Shown here: positions 57,951 through 64,000 of the stretch, in pieces | Layout of the letters: each line of letters starts with the position of its first letter | Numbering within the stretch: the stretch's first letter is position 1 | Assembly (NCBI GenBank): GCA_023266115.1 | Contig: JAHFRU010000004.1 | Span: 80,001-144,000, forward strand | Direction of reading: 5' to 3' | DNA length: 64,000 bases | Source: Gammaproteobacteria bacterium | GTDB taxonomy: Bacteria; Pseudomonadota; Gammaproteobacteria; VBWC01 | The notes under the pieces: model-generated | What the model saw: only the letters and a program-made list of their open reading frames with translations | What the model was told of the DNA's origin: nothing | Database searches by the model: none | Translations under genes and position numbers: made by a program

Positions 57951-58586
57951 ATGGCACGCTTACAAAATAGTCTGGCCGATAACCCGACGATCGAACGGTT
58001 TCTCGCGCACTGCCATCGCCGGCGTTATCCTGCCAAGAGTGTGATTATCTACGCCGGGGACAAGCCGGATGTACTGTATTTCGTCATCCAGGGTTCGGTC
58101 AGCGTGCTAATCGAGGACGACGGCAACGAAATTGTCCTTGCCTACCTCAACGCCGGCGACTTCTTCGGCGAAATGGGTCTGTTCGACGAGGATCAGCAGC
58201 GCACCGCCTGGGTCCGGGCCAAGTCGCAGTGTGAGATCGCCGAAATTAGTTATACGAAATTCCGTCACCTCGCCCAGGAAGACCCGGAAATCCTCTTCAT
58301 GCTGGCTTCGCAGATGGCCTGCCGGCTGCGCCGCACGAGCAACAACGTCGGGCGCCTGGCCTTCATGGACGTCAGCGGCCGTATTGCCGGCACGCTGCTG
58401 GATCTGTGCAAGGAGCCGGACGCCGTCACCCATCCGGACGGCATGCAGATACGCATCACGCGCCAGGAGCTTGGCCGTATCGTCGGGTGCTCACGCGAGA
58501 TGGCCGGACGGGTTCTGAAAAGCCTCGAGTCACAAGGCCTGATCTCGGCCAAGGGTAAAACAGTCGTCGTCTTCGGCACTCGTTAA
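57951..58586 (+). CDS. crp: CRP/FNR-family regulator, Crp/Vfr-like
   Basis: [61 protein letters not shown]. Confidence 0.88.
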   Translation: MARLQNSLADNPTIERFLAHCHRRRYPAKSVIIYAGDKPDVLYFVIQGSVSVLIEDDGNEIVLAYLNAGDFFGEMGLFDEDQQRTAWVRAKSQCEIAEISYTKFRHLAQEDPEILFMLASQMACRLRRTSNNVGRLAFMDVSGRIAGTLLDLCKEPDAVTHPDGMQIRITRQELGRIVGCSREMAGRVLKSLESQGLISAKGKTVVVFGTR

Positions 58587-58635
58587 CGCACGACGGGCAG
58601 CGGACTGCCCGCCGACACGGCTGGGGTTATCGACA

Positions 58636-59298
58636 TCAGAAGCGGTAGGCGAAACCCAACGCTATCACCGGATACAATTCAAAAGCATCGAGCGCCTTGT
58701 TAAGATTCTTTTGCTCTTGCGCAAGCTCGGACTGGAATGTCGGATCCGTTGCCAGCGTACCGTCTGCCGTCAGCTTTGACTCAGTGCTTCCCTGGAACAG
58801 CACACCAATATCCAACACAAACGTAAACCTGTCGTCCTTGCTAACTGCGTTGCCCCAACCGATACCAACGTATGGCGTCAGATCGTCAAATGCCACGGTC
58901 CCGCGCAACGTTCCCACCTCGCTCGGTGTATAGACTGTGCTGCCGATCGTATAGGACGTATTCGTCGGTTTGGCGACTAACGACAATTCGTTGTTGTTGA
59001 ACGCAGCACCGGCACTCAGGCGCATGCCACCCGAAAATGGATGCCAGTCGAACATCATCATGATGGAGCTGAGGTTCAAATCGATATTATAGTCAACCCC
59101 GTCCTCGGCACCGTTGCGCGCCAAATTCAGCACGTTCAGCCCCACGCGCCCGTTGACGTTATGCATCAAATCCTTGGTTAGCTCAACACCGACACCAAGC
59201 GTACCAAGTTTGGCGCCCACACCGACATCCGCCATCGTCATCGACGGCAGCAGTAACGCGCCTGTGACCGTCGCCAACATCCCGTTCCTGATCATCAT
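58636..59298 (-). CDS. Outer-membrane protein with signal peptide, function unknown
   Basis: N-terminal signal; terminal FAYRF; LTPYVGIGWGNAV beta-barrel-like segment. Confidence 0.65.
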   Translation of the reverse strand: MMIRNGMLATVTGALLLPSMTMADVGVGAKLGTLGVGVELTKDLMHNVNGRVGLNVLNLARNGAEDGVDYNIDLNLSSIMMMFDWHPFSGGMRLSAGAAFNNNELSLVAKPTNTSYTIGSTVYTPSEVGTLRGTVAFDDLTPYVGIGWGNAVSKDDRFTFVLDIGVLFQGSTESKLTADGTLATDPTFQSELAQEQKNLNKALDAFELYPVIALGFAYRF

Positions 59299-59375
59299 CG
59301 TGTACCTCCCACGCTAGGCAGTTACGGTTGAAGAAACCGCTACAGGAAGCCGTATCGGCCTGTGATGGGCTATGT

Positions 59376-60179
59376 TTAGGTGTGCCCGTCGAACAACCGG
59401 CGCAGCTGCGCACCGGGATCCGAGGCGGTCATGAATGCCTCACCTACCAGAAACACGTTCACCCCATGGCGCCGCATACGGGCGACATCGGCCGGCGTAT
59501 GGATGCCGCTTTCCGTCACGACAATCCGGCCGGCAGGAATCACAGCGACCAAATCGAGCGTCGTTTCTAGACGGGTCTTGAAGGTCTTTAGATTACGGTT
59601 ATTGATGCCAATCAGCCGGGCATCAAGGGTGAGCGCGCGGACCAATTCCACGGCATCATGAACCTCGACCAGAACGTCCATGCCGAGACGCGCCGCCAAT
59701 GCCGCGAGTTCCCGCATATGCTCGTCGTCTAGCGCGGCAACAATTAACAGAATGCAGTCCGCGCCGATCGCACGCGCTTCGTATACCTGATACGGATCGA
59801 TGATGAAATCCTTGCGTAGCACCGGCAGACGACACGCGGCGCGCACCTGCACGAGATACTCATCGTCACCCTGGAAGAAATCTCGATCGGTCAGCACCGA
59901 CAGGCAAGTGGCGCCCGCCTGCTCATATGCCGTCGCTATCTCGACCGGGTAAAAATCCTCGCGCAGCACACCTTTGCTCGGCGAGGCTTTTTTTATCTCG
60001 GCAATGACCGCCGCATGACCGTGCGCAATCACGGACTCGATTGCCTGGCGAAAACCGCGCGGCATCGGCGCCGAACGCGCCCGGCTCTCCAGCTCCGCAA
60101 GCGATACTCGCGCGCGGCAGGCGGCAACTTCCTCCGCCTTGCGCCGCAGAATGGCTTGTAAGATATCCGGCTGTTGCAT
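59376..60179 (-). CDS. trpC: Indole-3-glycerol phosphate synthase
   Basis: [56 protein letters not shown]. Confidence 0.95.
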   Translation of the reverse strand: MQQPDILQAILRRKAEEVAACRARVSLAELESRARSAPMPRGFRQAIESVIAHGHAAVIAEIKKASPSKGVLREDFYPVEIATAYEQAGATCLSVLTDRDFFQGDDEYLVQVRAACRLPVLRKDFIIDPYQVYEARAIGADCILLIVAALDDEHMRELAALAARLGMDVLVEVHDAVELVRALTLDARLIGINNRNLKTFKTRLETTLDLVAVIPAGRIVVTESGIHTPADVARMRRHGVNVFLVGEAFMTASDPGAQLRRLFDGHT

Positions 60180-60237
60180 GGCTGCCTGTAACAATCGGTG
60201 ATTGCGCTATGACGTAAAGATCAAGGCAAAAGGCCTT

Positions 60238-61257
60238 TCACGCGAAGCGGTTGGTATATTGGACGAAACGATCCAGCCTGTCGCGCGCAGCACCGGAGGC
60301 AATCACTGCCTGTGCCCGGGCAACGCCCTCTGACAGTGTGGCTTCGATGTCGGCCGCATAAATCGCCGCACCGGCATTCAACATAACGACATCGCGCGCC
60401 GCGCCAGGCGTGTTGCCCAGCGCCGCACGCATCATGGCCAGGCTTTGCTGCGGGTTCTCGACCTTGAGTTCACGGATAGGCGCCCGCGCCAGACCAAATT
60501 GCTCTGGCGTAATCGTGTACGCGTTGATCAGGCCTTCCTTCAATTCCGCGACATCGGTAGGCGCGCCAATACTGATCTCGTCCAGCCCATCGTCGGCGTG
60601 TACGACAAGTACGTGTCGACTACCGAGGCGCGCCAGCGTTTCGGCAAGCGGAATCAGCCATTGGCGCGCGAACACGCCGACTACCTGACTCGGCGCTCCG
60701 GCCGGGTTCGTCAACGGTCCAAGCAGGTTGAACACCGTGCGCACACCCATTTCGCGCCGCGGCCCTATCGCATGCTTCATCGCACTGTGATACAGCGGCG
60801 CAAACATAAAACCCACGCCAACATCGACGATACACTGCGCGACCTGCGCCGGTGTCAGATCGAGATTCACACCGGCCGCCTCCAGCACATCGGCGCTGCC
60901 GCAGCTGCTGGACACTGACCGGTTGCCGTGCTTTGCGGAATGACCGCCGGCCGCCGCGACGACAAACGCGCTGGTGGTGGAGATATTGAAGGTATGCGCG
61001 GCGTCACCACCGGTGCCGCAGGTATCGACCAGATGCGGCACGTCGACCGCGACACGCGTCACCAGATCGCGCATGACCTGGGCTGCGGCGGCAATTTCCT
61101 CGACGGTCTCGCCCTTCATGCGCAGACCGATCAAAAATCCGCCGATCTGCGCCGGCGTCGCCTGACCGGTCATGATGGTACGCATCACGTCGGTCATCTC
61201 ACCGGCGCTGAGGTCGCGGCCTTCGGTCAACGCACGTATCGCCGTTTGAATATCCAT
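60238..61257 (-). CDS. trpD: Anthranilate phosphoribosyltransferase
   Basis: [41 protein letters not shown]. Confidence 0.96.
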   Translation of the reverse strand: MDIQTAIRALTEGRDLSAGEMTDVMRTIMTGQATPAQIGGFLIGLRMKGETVEEIAAAAQVMRDLVTRVAVDVPHLVDTCGTGGDAAHTFNISTTSAFVVAAAGGHSAKHGNRSVSSSCGSADVLEAAGVNLDLTPAQVAQCIVDVGVGFMFAPLYHSAMKHAIGPRREMGVRTVFNLLGPLTNPAGAPSQVVGVFARQWLIPLAETLARLGSRHVLVVHADDGLDEISIGAPTDVAELKEGLINAYTITPEQFGLARAPIRELKVENPQQSLAMMRAALGNTPGAARDVVMLNAGAAIYAADIEATLSEGVARAQAVIASGAARDRLDRFVQYTNRFA

Positions 61258-61283
61258 CTGTTGCGCCGTCGATATCCGTAATT

Positions 61284-61871
61284 TCAGCCTGTAGTGCGTT
61301 CCAGAAAATTCTTCAGCAACTGGTGCCCATGCTCCGTCAGGATCGACTCGGGATGAAACTGCACACCCTCGACTGCCAGATGACGATGCCGCAGCCCCAT
61401 CACCTCGTCGACCGCGCCGTCAGCGTTTTGCGTCCAGGCCGTGATTTCCAGGCAGGCCGGCAGGCTGTCGCGCGCCACCACCAGCGAATGATAGCGCGTC
61501 GCCTGAAACGGACTCTGCAGCCCCGTGAATACCCCCGTGCCATTGTGGTGGATCGCCGACGTCTTGCCATGCATGACCGCGTGCGCATGCACCACCTTGC
61601 CGCCAAACACCTGCCCGATACACTGGTGACCCAGACACACGCCGAGCAGCGGAATCTTGCCGGCAAATGCCTGGATCACGTCGTTGGATACACCAGCCTC
61701 GTTGGGCGTGCATGGTCCCGGCGAGATCACAATCTGCGCCGGCTTCATGCGGTCGATTTCGCCCACCGACAACTGATCGTTACGGAACACGCGCACCTCG
61801 GCGCCGAGCTCACCCAGGTACTGCACCAGGTTATAGGTGAACGAATCGTAGTTGTCGATCATCAACAACAT
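61284..61871 (-). CDS. trpG: Anthranilate synthase component II (glutamine amidotransferase)
   Basis: [56 protein letters not shown]. Confidence 0.95.
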   Translation of the reverse strand: MLLMIDNYDSFTYNLVQYLGELGAEVRVFRNDQLSVGEIDRMKPAQIVISPGPCTPNEAGVSNDVIQAFAGKIPLLGVCLGHQCIGQVFGGKVVHAHAVMHGKTSAIHHNGTGVFTGLQSPFQATRYHSLVVARDSLPACLEITAWTQNADGAVDEVMGLRHRHLAVEGVQFHPESILTEHGHQLLKNFLERTTG

Positions 61872-61879
61872 AGAGGCCC

Positions 61880-63361
61880 CTATCCGCCAAACCCGCCGCT
61901 CTCGGCCAACGCTACCGCGCGGAATATCGCGCGACCCTTGCTCATTGTTTCCTTCCATTCCAGTGACGGCACCGAATCTGCGACGATTCCGGCACCCACC
62001 TGGATATGCAACGTCTGGTCCTTGATCACCGCTGTACGTATCGAGATCGCCGTATCCATATTGTTACCCCAACCGAGGTAACCAACCGCCCCCGCATAGA
62101 TGCCGCGCTTGACCGGCTCCAGCTCATCGATGATCTCCATCGCGCGGACTTTCGGCGCACCGCTGACCGTGCCGGCGGGAAAGGTCGCGCGCAACACATC
62201 GATTGCCGTCCTGCCGGGTGTCAACCGGCCGGTGACGTTCGACACGATATGCATCACATGGGAATACCGCTCGACGACCATTTTTTCGGTCAGCGTGACG
62301 GTGCCGGTTTCTGCCACACGACCGACATCGTTACGCCCCAGATCCACCAGCATCAGATGTTCGGCGAGCTCCTTCGGGTCGCTCAGCAGATCCTGCTCGA
62401 GATTTCGGTCCTCCCGCTCGCTGCTCCCGCGGCGACGCGTCCCGGCGATCGGCCTGACGGTGACAAGATCGTCCTCAAGACGCACCAGAATTTCCGGCGA
62501 CGATCCGACGATATGAAACCCGCCAAGGTCCAGATAATACATATATGGCGACGGATTGAGGCGACGCAACGCGCGATACAGGCTGAGCGGCGCTGCGCTA
62601 AAGGGAATCGACAGGCGTTGAGACAACACCACCTGCATGATATCGCCTTCGACTATATACTCCTTGGCACGACCGACCGCCGCCTCGAACTGCTCGCGAC
62701 TGAAGTCCGACTTGAAGTCCTCTTCGTCGACCTGTGCCACCGGGTGTTGCCGGGTTTCCGCCTGCAACGGCGCATGCAGCAACGCGACCAGCGCGTCGAG
62801 ACGCTGCTTCGCCGCGCCCCATGCATCGGCTTGCTTCGGATCCGCATGGACTATCAAATAAAGCTTGCCGGCGAGGTTATCAAACACGACCACTTCGTCG
62901 GAAACCATCAGCAATATGTCTGGCGTCCCGACCGTATCGGGATTCGGGCAAGTACGAATACGCGGCTCGATGTACCTGACGGCGTCGTAGCCGAAGTAGC
63001 CCACCAGCCCACCGGTGAATTTCGGCAGATCGCGCAGTTGCGGTGACCGGAAACGCCCCTTGAACGATTCGATCCACGCCAGCGGGTCCCTGACACTGAT
63101 CGTCTCGTCCACGGTTCCGTTGTGCAGTAGTTCGACATCATTGTCGCGGACTCGCACAATCGTCGTGCAGGGCAGGCCGATAATCGAGTAACGACCCCAT
63201 TTCTCGCCGCCCTGCACTGATTCAAACAAATACGAATACGGGCCATCGGCCAGTTTCAGGTAGGTACTCAACGGCGTATCAAGATCGGCGGGAACTTCGC
63301 GTACGACGGGGATGCGGTTAAAACCGGCGGCAGCGTATTCCTTGAACTGTTCTAATGACAT
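61880..63361 (-). CDS. trpE: Anthranilate synthase component I
   Basis: [79 protein letters not shown]. Confidence 0.95.
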   Translation of the reverse strand: MSLEQFKEYAAAGFNRIPVVREVPADLDTPLSTYLKLADGPYSYLFESVQGGEKWGRYSIIGLPCTTIVRVRDNDVELLHNGTVDETISVRDPLAWIESFKGRFRSPQLRDLPKFTGGLVGYFGYDAVRYIEPRIRTCPNPDTVGTPDILLMVSDEVVVFDNLAGKLYLIVHADPKQADAWGAAKQRLDALVALLHAPLQAETRQHPVAQVDEEDFKSDFSREQFEAAVGRAKEYIVEGDIMQVVLSQRLSIPFSAAPLSLYRALRRLNPSPYMYYLDLGGFHIVGSSPEILVRLEDDLVTVRPIAGTRRRGSSEREDRNLEQDLLSDPKELAEHLMLVDLGRNDVGRVAETGTVTLTEKMVVERYSHVMHIVSNVTGRLTPGRTAIDVLRATFPAGTVSGAPKVRAMEIIDELEPVKRGIYAGAVGYLGWGNNMDTAISIRTAVIKDQTLHIQVGAGIVADSVPSLEWKETMSKGRAIFRAVALAESGGFGG

Positions 63362-63394
63362 TGCGGCATGTGTGCTGGTTGCCCGGCCCCGGTT

Positions 63395-64000
63395 TCAGGC
63401 GGCACCCATCAATATACCGCGCAATGCGGCCAGCGTCTCGATTACCACATCCGGTTTCGCCTGACGGATATCCTCGCCGTGGTTATAGCCGTACGGAACG
63501 CAGGCCACCTGAAATCCCGCCGCCCGTGCAGCGGTCACATCGTTAACCGAATCACCGACCATCAACGCATCGGCAGGCGCGACCTTGAAAAACGCGGCGG
63601 CATGCAACAGCGGCATCGGGTCCGGCTTTTTGCGCGGCAGGGAGTCGCCGCTAACGACCAGCGCGAAATAATCATAGACACCGAGATCCTTCAACAACGG
63701 CTCGGTAAACTCCGCCGCCTTGTTGGTGACGCAACCGAGGGCAAACCCGGCGGACTGCAAGTCGTCGAGCCCTTCCTCGACACCTGCATACAAGCGGCTG
63801 CGCTTGCTGGTGTTGTCACGATACAACTGGAAAAACACCGGATAGGCCCGCTCGAACAATGCCTCATCGGGCTCACCTTCAAGCTTGCCGATCAATGCGC
63901 GGCGCACCAGACGCTCGACGCCGTTACCGACCCAGTCGCGTACGCGTTTCTCGCCATGCGGCGCCATATTGAGGTGTTTCATCATTTCGTCGACGCAGAA
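63395..64000 (-). CDS. gph: Phosphoglycolate phosphatase (HAD family), 5' end outside window
   Basis: GVTNKAAEFTEPLLKDLG; SGDSLPRKKPDPMPLLHAA; MVGDSVNDVTAARAAGF; frame open to the window edge. Confidence 0.88.
   Translation of the reverse strand, partial: FCVDEMMKHLNMAPHGEKRVRDWVGNGVERLVRRALIGKLEGEPDEALFERAYPVFFQLYRDNTSKRSRLYAGVEEGLDDLQSAGFALGCVTNKAAEFTEPLLKDLGVYDYFALVVSGDSLPRKKPDPMPLLHAAAFFKVAPADALMVGDSVNDVTAARAAGFQVACVPYGYNHGEDIRQAKPDVVIETLAALRGILMGAA

Noticed and set aside
58594-58611. CGGGCAG-CGGA-CTGCCCG hairpin after the crp-like gene
   Set aside because: Short stem without a T-tract; may be a weak terminator but not enough support for a feature.
63362-63394. Possible trp leader/attenuator upstream of trpE
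   Set aside because: Only about 33 bp separate trpE from gph; no leader peptide with Trp codons or attenuator stem-loops is visible.

Overview
This 64 kb, GC-rich window looks like a gammaproteobacterial chromosome (inferred from gene content and order). Housekeeping blocks are tyrS, mepM-like, anmK, erpA and argC at the left, and tRNA-Gln, rplM/rpsI, coq7, speD, a crp-like gene, trpE/G/D/C and gph (partial) at the right. The middle is unusually rich in c-type cytochrome functions. (1) A probable hexaheme cytochrome lies at 9225-11452 (-). It is split by a reading-frame change exactly at an A9 tract, and the downstream half has no visible start codon. (2) A pentaheme cytochrome overlaps an NHL/beta-propeller lipoprotein gene (11624-13503). 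(3) A PAS/GGDEF/EAL protein carries a periplasmic CXXCH motif. (4) Two adjacent seven-bladed propeller genes are followed by a full System I ccmABCDEFGHI operon. (5) A MoxR/DUF58/Bat operon. (6) System II-like ResB/CcsA genes lie directly downstream of a compact ten-gene cluster on the minus strand (49631 down to 37729): tetraheme cytochrome, PpiC-type isomerase, outer-membrane beta-barrel, two triheme cytochromes, a cupredoxin protein, a third triheme cytochrome, two NHL lipoproteins and an undecaheme (11 CXXCH) cytochrome. This cluster is the main candidate system: a probable extracellular electron transfer conduit. From memory it resembles the undecaheme 'uet' cluster proposed for 'Candidatus Tenderia electrophaga', so it may be described in part already. 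The A9 frameshift, the heme-motif GGDEF/EAL protein and the paralogous pentaheme/NHL locus look less explored. No CRISPR array, prophage or transposase gene was seen; one MITE-like 181-bp element was found.
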